A stretch of DNA of 64,000 nucleotides from Pseudomonadota bacterium (GTDB lineage: Bacteria > Pseudomonadota > Gammaproteobacteria > Burkholderiales > SG8-39), in contig CANGMI010000006.1 in NCBI GenBank assembly GCA_947455195.1, positions 186,001-250,000 on the forward strand, given 5' to 3'. How positions within the stretch are numbered: the stretch's first letter is position 1; every line of letters begins with the position of its first letter. The notes beneath the pieces were generated by a model. The model was not told the origin of the DNA and searched no databases. It saw only the letters and a program-made list of their open reading frames with translations. The position numbers and the translations under genes are program-made. Below, piece by piece: positions 8,118 through 16,706 of this stretch.

Positions 8118-9761
8118 TCAGGCCAGGCGCTGCCTGACTCGCGCGATCAGGGCCGTCGTCGACGCATCATGCGTGCGGGCAGACGTGGGTAGAGGGCTGC
8201 CGGCCTCGGCCGTAAGCTCGGGCAATATCCGGGCCGCGAGCACCTTGCCGAGTTCGACGCCCCACTGATCGAAGGCGTTCACCTGCCAGAGCGCGGCCTG
8301 CACGAAAACCTTGTGCTCGTAGAGTGCCACCAGCGCACCCAGGGTCTGCGGGTCGACCCGGTCGAGCATGAGCATGTTGCTCGGCCGGTTGCCGCCAAAG
8401 ACGCGGTGCGGAACGGCCTGCTCGAGTGCCTCGCCGGTCAGACCCGCGGCCGCCAGTTCGCGGCGCACCTCATCGGCGGTTCGGCCGCACATCAGGGCCT
8501 CGGCCTGGGCGAGGCAATTGGCCAGCAGAATCGGCTGGTGGCCCGGCAGAGTACCGGGCGCATCGATGGCAACGATGAAATCAACCGGTACCAGCTGGGT
8601 ACCCTGATGGATCATCTGGAACCACGCGTGCTGGGCATCGATGCCGGTATTGCCCCACACCACCGGGCTGGTCGGACGCGGGGTCGGGGTGCCATCGAGG
8701 CAAACCGACTTGCCGTTCGATTCCATCTCGAGCTGCTGCAGATGGGCAGGCAGGAGCGCCAGGCACTCGTTGTAGGGTGCCACCGCACAGGTGGCGGCCC
8801 CGAGCAGATCGGCATTCCAGATCCCGACCAGCGCCAGCAGCACCGGCAGATTGGCCTCCATCGGCGCCGTGCGGAAGTGCAGGTCCATGGCGTGCGCACC
8901 GTCGAGCATCTGGGAGAAGGCCTCGGGACCTACGGCAATCGCCACGGGCAGACCGATGGCCGACCACACCGAGTAACGCCCGCCCACCCAGTCTTCGAAG
9001 CCCAGCATCTGCGCCGGGTCGATGCCGAACTCGGCCACGGCCTGCGCATTGGAGGACAAGGCCACGAAATGACGCGCTATCGCGGCCTCGGGTACTCCGT
9101 TTGCCAGCAACCACGCCCGCGCCGAACGGGCATTGGTCATGGTTTCCTGGGTGGTGAAGCTCTTTGATGCCACGATGAAGAGCGTGGTCTCGGGTGCCAG
9201 CGGCGCCAGCACGCGCGCAAGTTCGCTGCCATCGACGGTCGAGACGAAATGCACCCTCGGGCTCGCAGCCGCCAGATGTCGCAAGGCCTGGCACGCCATG
9301 CGCGGGCCCAGCGCCGACCCACCGATACCCAGACTCACCACATCGGCAACGGGTTGGCCGGTATGCCCTCGCCAGTCGCCCGAGCGCACCGCACGTGCGA
9401 GCTCGGTCATGCGTTCACGCATGGCAAGTACATCGGGCATCACGTCGACACCCTCGACGGGCAGCGTGCCACCAGGCTGACGCAGCGCGACATGCAAGGC
9501 GGCTCGCCCCTCGGTCACGTTGACCGGCTCCCCGCGGAACATGGCCTCGATCCGGTCTGGCAGCAGGCTTGCGCGCGCCAGATCGAGCAGGCACTCGAGC
9601 GTACGATCGGTGAGCCGATTCTTCGAGTAGTCGAAGAGGATGCCGCAGGCTTCGCGCGTCATGCGCGCTGCGCGACCGGGGTCACGTTCGAACGCCTGGC
9701 GCAAGGACAATGTGGCGATGGCATCACGATGCGCAGCCAGCGCATCCCAGGCGCGCTTCAC
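8118..9761 (-). CDS. pgi: Glucose-6-phosphate isomerase
   Basis: 547 residues from the GTG at 9761, which overlaps the stop of corA as GTGA; a second GTG lies two codons upstream (9767). The longer open frame reaching 9926 lies inside corA and is not protein-like. This length equals the usual bacterial Pgi. Both family signatures are present: DWVGGRYSVWSAIG, and near the C-terminus FDQWGVELGK with the conserved Gln and Lys. The sugar-phosphate region VSLGIGGSALGPRM is intact. It interconverts glucose-6-phosphate and fructose-6-phosphate in the cytosol. Coupling to a metal-channel gene is unusual and suggests the corA promoter drives it. Confidence 0.96.
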   Translation of the reverse strand: MKRAWDALAAHRDAIATLSLRQAFERDPGRAARMTREACGILFDYSKNRLTDRTLECLLDLARASLLPDRIEAMFRGEPVNVTEGRAALHVALRQPGGTLPVEGVDVMPDVLAMRERMTELARAVRSGDWRGHTGQPVADVVSLGIGGSALGPRMACQALRHLAAASPRVHFVSTVDGSELARVLAPLAPETTLFIVASKSFTTQETMTNARSARAWLLANGVPEAAIARHFVALSSNAQAVAEFGIDPAQMLGFEDWVGGRYSVWSAIGLPVAIAVGPEAFSQMLDGAHAMDLHFRTAPMEANLPVLLALVGIWNADLLGAATCAVAPYNECLALLPAHLQQLEMESNGKSVCLDGTPTPRPTSPVVWGNTGIDAQHAWFQMIHQGTQLVPVDFIVAIDAPGTLPGHQPILLANCLAQAEALMCGRTADEVRRELAAAGLTGEALEQAVPHRVFGGNRPSNMLMLDRVDPQTLGALVALYEHKVFVQAALWQVNAFDQWGVELGKVLAARILPELTAEAGSPLPTSARTHDASTTALIARVRQRLA

Positions 9762-10738
9762 AACCACCCCGCACGCCGCAGGCGCAGGAAAAGCGCGACA
9801 CTTGCCACCAGCACCACGGCAAGCGCGATCGGATAGCCCCAGGTCCAGCCGAGCTCCGGCATGTTTCGAAAGTTCATTCCGTACAGACTGAAGACCATGG
9901 TCGGCACCGCCAGAATGGCCCCCCAACCGGCCAGTTGCTTGACGACTTCATTCTGGCCCACCGTCACCAGTGCCAGATTGACATGCATCGCATCGGTCAC
10001 CATTTCGCGCATCGTGTCGAGCGACTGCACGAGCCGGCGCACATGATCGTCGATATCGCGAAAGTAGACCTGCGCCTCGCGAGGTACGAGGTCGGCATGC
10101 AGGCGCATCAACTCGCCGCAGATCTCGCTCACCGGCGCAATCGCAGCATGCAGGCGCAACGCCTCACCTTTCAGATCGTACAGCGCCTCGAGCCGACCAC
10201 GATCGAAGCGTTCGGCAAAGAGCGACTCTTCCAGCTGCGAGAAACGCTGGCGCATCCCCTCGACGATCGGCCGGTAGTTGTCGACGACGAAGTCCATCAA
10301 GGCATACAGCACGAAGCCAGGCCCCCGGGCGAGGCGCGCCGGCTGGGTCTCGCACTGCTCCCGCACCCGGGCATAGGAATCCGACGGACCATGGCGCACC
10401 GACACGACGAAACGCTGGCCGATGAACAGATTGGTCTCTCCGAGGTGCAGGCCAGCGCCATCGTGTTGCGCGGTGTGCAGCACGACAAAGAGCGTGTCGC
10501 CATAGGCTTCCACCTTGGGGCGCTGATGATCGCCCGTAGCGTCCTCGATGGCCAGTTCATGCAAGCCGAACTCGCGCTGTACCGATCGCATGAGGTCAGG
10601 GTCCGGATCGTGCAGCCCGACCCAGACAAAGGTACCTTCACGCTCCAGGGCATCGCCGATCTCGTCAATCGAGATGCGGCCGAGCGACACCCCGTTGCGG
10701 TAGACGTTGCAGTTGACCACCATACTGCGCGCATCCAT
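9758..10738 (-). CDS. corA: CorA-type magnesium/cobalt channel
   Basis: 326 residues. A large cytoplasmic N-terminal domain is followed by two C-terminal membrane helices. The pore signature YGMNF lies at about residues 286-290 at the end of the first helix (QLAGWGAILAVPTMVFSLYGMN), and a second hydrophobic helix (PIALAVVLVASVALFL) ends the protein with a basic tail. CorA is a homopentameric inner-membrane channel for Mg2+ and sometimes Co2+ or Ni2+. It is the first gene of a corA-pgi unit with GTGA overlap. Confidence 0.95.
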   Translation of the reverse strand: MDARSMVVNCNVYRNGVSLGRISIDEIGDALEREGTFVWVGLHDPDPDLMRSVQREFGLHELAIEDATGDHQRPKVEAYGDTLFVVLHTAQHDGAGLHLGETNLFIGQRFVVSVRHGPSDSYARVREQCETQPARLARGPGFVLYALMDFVVDNYRPIVEGMRQRFSQLEESLFAERFDRGRLEALYDLKGEALRLHAAIAPVSEICGELMRLHADLVPREAQVYFRDIDDHVRRLVQSLDTMREMVTDAMHVNLALVTVGQNEVVKQLAGWGAILAVPTMVFSLYGMNFRNMPELGWTWGYPIALAVVLVASVALFLRLRRAGWL

Positions 10739-10773
10739 CAGGCCGCCTCGCGGGGTTGTCTGTTCGCGGCGCG

Positions 10774-10779
10774 AGTATA
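10774..10779 (-). promoter_or_regulatory. Candidate -10 box for corA-pgi
   Basis: On the minus strand the sequence reads TATACT, about 35 bases upstream of the corA ATG. A good -35 is not visible: the expected region falls in the last codons of the Rieske gene and reads TCGCCG. It is the only AT-rich element in the 50-base gap, so it is offered as the likely site, with low confidence. Confidence 0.3.
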
Positions 10780-10788
10780 GCCGCGCGT

Positions 10789-11823
10789 TCAGACCTCGGC
10801 GAGCGAAGGCCCGTGCATTTCCTCCTCGCCATCGCGGCGAAAGAGTTCGAGCAGTTTCTGCCGCATGACGAGCCCGGGTCGGTCAGTGTCCATGTGGAAC
10901 TCGACCCGACGCGTGGTGTCGATGCAGGCATCGGACTCGGTCGATTCGAGAATGCGCTTGTCCTCGAGCGTTACCGCACGATCGAAGGCGATGACCTCGG
11001 CCGCCGCCACCTGCTGTTCAGTGTCATTGCGATAGCACCACTGGACGACCATGATGCTCGCGTCATCGATGGGCGTCGCGCAGGTGATGATGTCGTGCTT
11101 GAGGCCGCCCGGGTAGCTGATGGCGAGCCGCCGGATGAACGGCATGTACCAGGTACCACGCATGGTCCGCACCGTCTCGGCACCCTCGGAACCGGTTACG
11201 GTACGGGCATTCTCGTCATGGTTCTTCACCGGTGTCTCGACCAGGGTTTCAAGGCCCCATTCGAGCGGCGTGATCTTCATGAGTGGCGGCTTTTCCTGTT
11301 CGCGCAGACCGAAGGTCTCGCGGTGCACGAAGGCGATATGCGACATATCGAACGAGTTCTCCATGAGGCGAAGACCGGCGCACTCCCAACGCTCGTAGAA
11401 CTGGTCGATCTGGCGTACGCCCTCCTGGCCGGCCTGCTCGAACTCGGGTATCGGGGTGTAGGGGTCTTCGAGCGCAACCCAGACATAGCCGTAGCGCGTC
11501 GCGCAGTGAAAGGCGCGGGTACGTGCGTTGGTCGGGATCGTCGATTCATCCTGCTGCGGGATGCGCACACAGCGCCCCGTCTGGTCGTAGGTCCAGCCGT
11601 GGTAGCCACAGACGATGTTGCCGTTCTCGCACCAGCCCAGCGACAACTGTGCCGTACGATGGCAGCAGCGGTCGCGCAAGGCCGCCGGCGCACCATCGGC
11701 GCCGAGGAAGAGCACGATCTTCTCCCCGAGGAGAGTGAAAGGCTTGGGGCCGCCGGTGAGTCGCTCGAGCGGAATCACCGGGTACCAGAAGTGGCGCAGC
11801 GATTTTTGTTGGGTGACCAGCAT
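10789..11823 (-). CDS. Rieske [2Fe-2S] aromatic-ring-hydroxylating-type oxygenase, alpha subunit
   Basis: 344 residues, ATG preceded by GGAG. The N-terminal Rieske domain has Cys53-x-His55 (DRCCHRTAQ) and Cys72-Gly-Tyr-His75 (CGYHGW), which bind the 2Fe-2S cluster. The catalytic domain has the mononuclear-iron motif ENSFDMSHIAFVHR (Asp159, His162, His167). Size and motif spacing fit the O- and N-demethylase/phenoxybenzoate-dioxygenase branch rather than the two-subunit toluene or naphthalene type. It needs a reductase, and none is present in the window. It is the last gene of a 12-gene minus-strand run with transport and amide-hydrolase genes, so a role in demethylating or hydroxylating a nitrogen compound is inferred. 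Confidence 0.88.
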   Translation of the reverse strand: MLVTQQKSLRHFWYPVIPLERLTGGPKPFTLLGEKIVLFLGADGAPAALRDRCCHRTAQLSLGWCENGNIVCGYHGWTYDQTGRCVRIPQQDESTIPTNARTRAFHCATRYGYVWVALEDPYTPIPEFEQAGQEGVRQIDQFYERWECAGLRLMENSFDMSHIAFVHRETFGLREQEKPPLMKITPLEWGLETLVETPVKNHDENARTVTGSEGAETVRTMRGTWYMPFIRRLAISYPGGLKHDIITCATPIDDASIMVVQWCYRNDTEQQVAAAEVIAFDRAVTLEDKRILESTESDACIDTTRRVEFHMDTDRPGLVMRQKLLELFRRDGEEEMHGPSLAEV

Positions 11824-11864
11824 GGAACGATCTCCGAGAACAGCAATGCGAATGGAAAAGCCGC

Positions 11865-12668
11865 TCAGGCAGGCGGCTGTTGAAACCGGTGCAGGTCGCC
11901 GATGAGGCGCACCCAGCCATCGGCCAGCGAATCGAGGAGTTCGGCGCCCTTCTCGGGGGTTGCCGCACAGGGGTCACCGAGCACACCGCTCTCGGTAAGG
12001 TCGTGGGTGAGCCAGGCAAAGGGCCTTGCACCCTCCATCGACAGGAGACCCTCGGCGGGCAGATTGCGCGGCCACTCGGCCTTCGCACGATCCATGCGTA
12101 CGGTCTGCGGAGCCAGCGCAAGCATGAGCGCCGTCTCGGCGGCGCCCGCATGAATGCCGTACTGCATCTCGCGCGCATCGAAAAGGCTGGCTGCGCAGTG
12201 AGGAACCGACCAGACGAAGAGCGGAAACACCGTGAGGTCGCGATGCCGCACCCGCGCATCACGCGCCGCGATCTCGACCACCTGCGGCTGGCCGCCATGC
12301 CCGTTGACCAGCGCCACCTTGCGAAAGCCGCTGCGGTGAAGCGAGTCGAGCACCTCGGCCAGAGTCGCAAGGAGGGTCTGGGCGCTCAGTGCCACGGTAC
12401 CGGGAAAATCGATGTGCTCGTTGGACTTGCCGTAACAGAGAGGCGCCGCGCACTGGCAGGGGATGTCATCGGGCAGACGCGCCAGGGCATGCCCGATCAC
12501 ACCCATCAGAATCACCGTGTCGACCGCTGCCGGCAGATGTGGCCCATGCTGCTCGATCGCACCCACGGGGACGATGACAAGCGTGCCTGCACGATCGGGC
12601 ATGGCCACAAGATCGGCGCTCGAGCGCCAGGGCAGGAAGCGGTCAGGCGGAATCCAGGTGTTGAGCAT
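11865..12668 (-). CDS. Creatininase-family amidohydrolase
   Basis: 267 residues. Creatininase-fold metal site: Glu39 and His41 in VGAIEQHGPHLP, Asp50 in AAVDTVI, and His124 in VNGHGG; a further conserved Glu lies near residue 176 (GAAETALM). The family hydrolyses cyclic or linear amide C-N bonds (creatinine, formamidopyrimidine intermediates, mycofactocin peptide) using two divalent metals. Here it lies between a cupin (20-base gap upstream) and a Rieske oxygenase (41-base gap downstream) in the same operon as an AtzE-like amidase, so ring opening of a cyclic amide is a reasonable inference. The exact substrate is not visible in sequence. Confidence 0.88.
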   Translation of the reverse strand: MLNTWIPPDRFLPWRSSADLVAMPDRAGTLVIVPVGAIEQHGPHLPAAVDTVILMGVIGHALARLPDDIPCQCAAPLCYGKSNEHIDFPGTVALSAQTLLATLAEVLDSLHRSGFRKVALVNGHGGQPQVVEIAARDARVRHRDLTVFPLFVWSVPHCAASLFDAREMQYGIHAGAAETALMLALAPQTVRMDRAKAEWPRNLPAEGLLSMEGARPFAWLTHDLTESGVLGDPCAATPEKGAELLDSLADGWVRLIGDLHRFQQPPA

Positions 12669-12688
12669 GGCGTCAGTGTCTCATCCGA

Positions 12689-13126
12689 TCAGATTCGCGC
12701 GAGCACGCGCCGGTCTTCATCATCGAGTCGTTCGGGTTGGCCACCACGGACAAGGGCCGCGAAATCCTCATCGGGCACCATCGTGGTGAGACAGTAGAGA
12801 CGGGTCGAGCCGGTATTGATGACCACGTGCTCGGCCCCGGCACGCACCAGAAAGCTGTCGCCGGCAGCCACCGCAAACTCGCGCCCGTCACACCTCGCGA
12901 GGCCTTGGCCATGCAGTACCAGAAAGAGTTCATCGGCTGCGCGATGCGTGTTGGGGGGTGTCGCGCCCCCGACATCGAAGATCTCGATCACGGTGATGAA
13001 ACTCACGCCATCACTGACCGGGTCGCTCACGATGGCAAATCGATTGCTGTCCGTGGGTGCGATCCGGTACACCGGGTACTCGGCCAGCCGGCGCGCCACC
13101 GCAACATCGGGCCGGGCGGCATTCAC
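12689..13126 (-). CDS. Small cupin-domain protein
   Basis: 145 residues from the GTG at 13126, which overlaps the stop of the isochorismatase gene as GTGA. A longer open frame reaches 13177 but lies within that gene. It has a single cupin barrel: the first metal motif is around NTHRAADELFLVLHG, followed by GREFAVAAGDSFLVRAG and AEHVVINTG. The residues His, Glu and a later His suit a metal-binding cupin, but the family covers isomerases, dioxygenases and non-enzymatic sensors. Cytosolic, no signal peptide. Tight coupling argues for a step in, or sensing of, the pathway encoded by the operon. Confidence 0.75.
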   Translation of the reverse strand: MNAARPDVAVARRLAEYPVYRIAPTDSNRFAIVSDPVSDGVSFITVIEIFDVGGATPPNTHRAADELFLVLHGQGLARCDGREFAVAAGDSFLVRAGAEHVVINTGSTRLYCLTTMVPDEDFAALVRGGQPERLDDEDRRVLARI

Positions 13127-13911
13127 GTGCTCAACGCCTCGATGAGCGGTGCGGAGTTCAGCGTGAAGCCGAAACACTGGCGCACGTTGTAGAGCGTTGC
13201 CTGCCAGCAGTAACCGGGCGATGTCGTGGCACAGCAGTCCTCGAGCATCAGCGTGTCATAGCCGAGGAAGTTGGCATCCATGAGCGTTGCCAGCACGCAC
13301 TGGTCGGCATTCACGCCAGCAAACAGGGGAGTGGTGATGCCCAGATTGCGCAGGATGCTGTCCAGTGGTGTGTCCCAGAATCCGCTCATCCGGTACTTGG
13401 CCACATGGAAATCCTCTGGCGCGGCCTCGAGGCCATCGACGATCGCGGCCGACGCGCTGTCGAGTTCGAGCACGCGCGCGCCGTCACCCCGCGCTGGCAG
13501 CACATCACCGAGTCCGACGCTCCGACCATCGGGGTTGTAGACATGCAGCAGAGCGGGCGACAGGTTGGCCCGATCGGGGCGGTTGCCCCAGTTGACCCAG
13601 ATGACCGGTATCCGGTGAGCCCGCAACACCGGAAGGAGTCGCGCGAGCGGACCGATCGGGCGCCGCGCGGGTGTCACATCGACCCCGATGTGGGCGAGCC
13701 AGCCGTCGGGGGAACAGAAGTCGTTCTGCATGTCGACCACGATGAGGGCGGTCTTCGCCGCATCGATGACGACCCGCTGGGGCAGGGCCTCGAGCGAGAG
13801 CGCACGCACCGGCCGTGCCGGCCTCGTCATGTCGACCGTGCCCGTGCTCACCTGCCAGTCATTGCCCGCGCGCAAGCCCAGTGCGCGCGGTTCGACGCCA
13901 ACGGTCATCAC
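13123..13911 (-). CDS. Isochorismatase-fold cysteine hydrolase
   Basis: 262 residues; the first codon is GTG directly followed by ATG (13908), and either could start translation. The catalytic triad is complete: Asp60 (LIVVDMQNDFCS), Lys172 (HVAKYRMSGF) and Cys205 (GVNADQCVLATL). The fold includes N-carbamoylsarcosine amidase, ureidoacrylate amidohydrolase (RutB) and biuret hydrolase; all release ammonia or a carbamoyl group from ureido or amide compounds. The 33-residue Lys-Cys spacing is typical of these hydrolases. It is coupled to the cupin by GTGA and lies 11 bases after the NMT1-type binding protein. A ureide-like intermediate is inferred as substrate. Confidence 0.88.
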   Translation of the reverse strand: MMTVGVEPRALGLRAGNDWQVSTGTVDMTRPARPVRALSLEALPQRVVIDAAKTALIVVDMQNDFCSPDGWLAHIGVDVTPARRPIGPLARLLPVLRAHRIPVIWVNWGNRPDRANLSPALLHVYNPDGRSVGLGDVLPARGDGARVLELDSASAAIVDGLEAAPEDFHVAKYRMSGFWDTPLDSILRNLGITTPLFAGVNADQCVLATLMDANFLGYDTLMLEDCCATTSPGYCWQATLYNVRQCFGFTLNSAPLIEALST

Positions 13912-13922
13912 TGGAGTTCCAT

Positions 13923-14984
13923 TCAGGGCATCACCTTGAGATCGCGCACGAACTGCAGCGTGTAGGCCTGACGACAGTCGACTTCAGGCTTGAGAAGCGA
14001 CTGTGAAACCATGTAGTCGCAGGTCTTCTTCCAGCGTTCGTCAGTCATGATACCAATGCCCAGTCGAGCAGCATCGCCTCCGGTGAGGAGGCGGTACTCC
14101 TTCAGCTTGGCCACCGCGTAGGCCAACTGCTCCTCGGTCATGTTGGTGTTGTCCTTGCGGATCAGCGCGTTGCCGGGGGCCGGGTCGGTGATGTACGACT
14201 TCCAGCCCTCGACCGAAGCCCGTACGAATCGGGCGATGACATCGGTGCGCTCGCGCACGGCCTTCTGGGTCGTCACCATTGTGGTGCCGTAGGGTGGATA
14301 GCCCTGGTCGGCAAACAGGAAGTACTTCACCTTGACGTTGTTGCGATCGGCCTGGAACGGCTCCGACGACAGATAAGCCTGCTGGGCGAGCAGCCGATCG
14401 GCAAAGAAGGGCTGGAGGTTGAAGGTGTAGGGCCGCAACTGCTCATCACCAAAACCATAGCGGGCCTTGAGCCACGGCCACCAGGTGGACCGTGCGGTCG
14501 CAGCCGCCAGGATGGTACGCCCCTTCAGGGCGGCCAGACTCTCGACATCGTCATGGGTCATGATGCCTTGCAGATCCTGCTGGAAGGAGGTACCCACGGT
14601 GATCACCGGCATGCCCTGCTCGAGACCCTTCAGAACCTGGAAGTCGTAGCCCATGATCACATCGGCCACACCACCGAGCATCTGCTGCATGCCATTGACC
14701 TGCGGCCCGCCCATCCGGATGGTGACATCGAGCCCGGCACGGCGATACAGACCGGTGGCCAGTGCCTGGTAGAAGCCACCATGCTCGGCCTGGGCGTACC
14801 AGCTCGTCATGAAGGTGAGCGTGTCGGCAGCGACGACCTGGGTACTCGCGATCGCGAGCAAGGCAGCACCCACGACCGAGGCTCTCGCTCGATGCAGCCG
14901 CGAACGTGGCGCATCGGCGATGCGGGAGGGCCTGCAGGACACTGGGTTCAAGGCGATGGTGGACCGGTTGCTGGCTTTGGACAC
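13923..14984 (-). CDS. NMT1/THI5-like (SsuA/ThiY-type) periplasmic binding protein
   Basis: 353 residues, GTG start behind GGGAG. A long basic N-terminus (to about residue 35) precedes a hydrophobic stretch, SVVGAALLAIASTQVVAA, so it is exported. The mature part begins DTLTFMTSWYAQAEHGGFYQA, a hallmark of NMT1/ABC-type binding proteins for pyrimidine-like, taurine or thiamine-precursor ligands. GGVADVIMGYDFQVLKG and IARFVRASVEGWKSY follow as in the family. No cognate SsuB/SsuC-type ATPase or permease is nearby; the only transporter components in the operon belong to the dipeptide family. It may use a transporter elsewhere. Confidence 0.87.
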   Translation of the reverse strand: MSKASNRSTIALNPVSCRPSRIADAPRSRLHRARASVVGAALLAIASTQVVAADTLTFMTSWYAQAEHGGFYQALATGLYRRAGLDVTIRMGGPQVNGMQQMLGGVADVIMGYDFQVLKGLEQGMPVITVGTSFQQDLQGIMTHDDVESLAALKGRTILAAATARSTWWPWLKARYGFGDEQLRPYTFNLQPFFADRLLAQQAYLSSEPFQADRNNVKVKYFLFADQGYPPYGTTMVTTQKAVRERTDVIARFVRASVEGWKSYITDPAPGNALIRKDNTNMTEEQLAYAVAKLKEYRLLTGGDAARLGIGIMTDERWKKTCDYMVSQSLLKPEVDCRQAYTLQFVRDLKVMP

Positions 14985-15004
14985 GAGAATCTCCCGAGTG
15001 AGGG

Positions 15005-16441
15005 TCAGAAACGTTGCGCGGTGGCGTTGGCGAGGCCCGATTGCTCGAGCGCCGCTGCGGCACGAAGGCAGAGGTCTTCTCGCCAGGGCCGCGCGATGAG
15101 TTGCACCGAAAGGGGTAGCGCCCCGCCACCGGCACCCGGTACCGGGACGGCCGCCACCGGCAGTCCGGCAAAGGAAATCGGCTGGGTCAGCAAACCGAGG
15201 TTGGCACGCGAGGGCATCTCGACGCCGTTGAGCGTCATGGTCTCCGTGCCGATCGGCCAGGCGGGCACCGGTGTTGCAGGGGCGATGAGCACGTCGACAT
15301 CGTCAAGGGCCGCCAGCACCTGCTCGCAATACCAGCGCCGGATACGGTGCGCCCGCAGCACCCACGCGGCCGGGATCAGTACGCCCGCAAGCCAGCGCTC
15401 GCGCAGCACCGGGTCGAAATCATCGAGGCGGGTACGGATATCCTCGATGTGCTGGCTCGCCCCTTCGGCCGCGGTGATGACGAATGCCGCACCGCGTGCA
15501 ATGTCGGTAGAAGGCAACGCCACCCGTCGATCGGCACCGAGTACCCCGGCCACCTGCTCGACCAGGGCTCGGGCAAGCGGCCCGGCGTTCTGTTCGAAAT
15601 AGCCCCCCAGCACACCGATTCGCAGCCCCCGTGTGCCGGCAGCGAGGCCGGGCACCACGGGCTCGGCGGCACGCTGTGCACAGGCCGGATCGCGGGCATC
15701 CCCGCCCTGCATGGCGTCATAGGCAAGGGCAAGGTCGGCCACGCTGCGCGCAAAAGGCCCGACATGGTCGAGGCTGGCGACAAAGGGCACCGATCCGGCG
15801 CGCGACAGGCGACCAAAGGTCGGCTTGAGGCCGAATACGCCACACATCGACGAGGGCACCCGAATCGAACCGTTCGTGTCCGTACCGAGGGTCAGCGCGG
15901 CAAGACCCGCGGCAACCGCCGCCGCCGAGCCACCCGATGAGCCCCCCGCGATACGACTGCGATCGCGCGGATTGCGCGTGGCGCCATCGTGGGTGTTTTC
16001 GGTCGTGAATCCGTAGGCGTACTCATCCATGTTGAGTGCACCCAGCGGAATGGCACCTGCCGCCACGAGGCGCTCCACCACCGTTGCGTCACGCCGAGCC
16101 GGGGCATGTTCGCGATGAATGCGCGAACCTGCCACCGTCGTGACGCCTTCGAGATCGAAGAGGTTCTTGACGGCAAAAGGGACCCCCGCCAGCGGCGGCA
16201 AGGTTTCGCCCCGTGCACGCCGCGCATCGATGGCCGCAGCCGCTGCCAGGGCACGATCGGCCGTGACCGTCGTGAAGCAGTTGAGGAGCGGGTCGACAGA
16301 CGCGATCCGATCGAGCGCCGCCCGAGTGACCTCGAGGGCGCTCATGGCACCCGTAGCCACGCCTTGCGCCACTTCGGTCGCTGTCAGGGCCCAGACATCA
16401 CCGCGCCTGGCCGCCTCGACCGCCGGATTCGACGAGGCCAT
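15005..16441 (-). CDS. AtzE-family amidase (amidase-signature hydrolase)
   Basis: 478 residues, ATG with AGGGAGG six bases upstream. Amidase-signature catalytic Ser-cisSer-Lys set: Lys92 (GVPFAVKNLFD), cis-Ser168 (AGGSSGGSAAAV) and nucleophile Ser192 (LGTDTNGSIRVPSS), with the 24-residue spacing typical of the family. Immediately upstream (one-base gap) is an AtzG-like small subunit; the AtzE-AtzG pair is known from cyanuric acid degradation, where it hydrolyses 1-carboxybiuret, and both derive from GatA and GatC. No cyanuric acid hydrolase, AtzH or allophanate hydrolase is present, so another amide or ureide substrate is likely. Confidence 0.9.
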   Translation of the reverse strand: MASSNPAVEAARRGDVWALTATEVAQGVATGAMSALEVTRAALDRIASVDPLLNCFTTVTADRALAAAAAIDARRARGETLPPLAGVPFAVKNLFDLEGVTTVAGSRIHREHAPARRDATVVERLVAAGAIPLGALNMDEYAYGFTTENTHDGATRNPRDRSRIAGGSSGGSAAAVAAGLAALTLGTDTNGSIRVPSSMCGVFGLKPTFGRLSRAGSVPFVASLDHVGPFARSVADLALAYDAMQGGDARDPACAQRAAEPVVPGLAAGTRGLRIGVLGGYFEQNAGPLARALVEQVAGVLGADRRVALPSTDIARGAAFVITAAEGASQHIEDIRTRLDDFDPVLRERWLAGVLIPAAWVLRAHRIRRWYCEQVLAALDDVDVLIAPATPVPAWPIGTETMTLNGVEMPSRANLGLLTQPISFAGLPVAAVPVPGAGGGALPLSVQLIARPWREDLCLRAAAALEQSGLANATAQRF

Positions 16442-16442
16442 G

Positions 16443-16706
16443 TCAGCCTCCCTCAGGACGGAAGACCGCCGCCGACTCGAGGTCTTCGGGCAACTCGAAG
16501 CGCATCAGCCCGGCCGCAATCGCGGCAATGCGCTGGAACTGCACCTCGACGCCCGCTTCGAGGGCGACTGGTATCGCCACCCCGACCAGTGCGGCCAGCA
16601 CCGGGGTCACCGGTGCCGCGGGGCTTGCTGTCGTCACAGCCGGCCGGGCGATCGACCCGGCAGGGTCAGCCGAAGCCGGGGTGTGAGGCGATTGCTCGGA
16701 TGCCAT
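16443..16706 (-). CDS. AtzG-like (DUF4089) small subunit of the amidase
   Basis: 87 residues. The first half is a low-complexity Ala/Pro/Thr-rich extension. From about residue 35 it matches AtzG/DUF4089: LVGVAIPVALEAGVEVQFQRIAA and the C-terminal F-x-LP...PVFRP-like ending (MRFELPEDLESAAVFRPE). AtzG is a GatC-like helical hairpin that wraps and stabilises AtzE. Its start codon overlaps the stop of the upstream ATPase by one base, and its stop is one base from the amidase start, so translation of the complex is coupled. The N-terminal extension is longer than usual. Confidence 0.85.
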   Translation of the reverse strand: MASEQSPHTPASADPAGSIARPAVTTASPAAPVTPVLAALVGVAIPVALEAGVEVQFQRIAAIAAGLMRFELPEDLESAAVFRPEGG

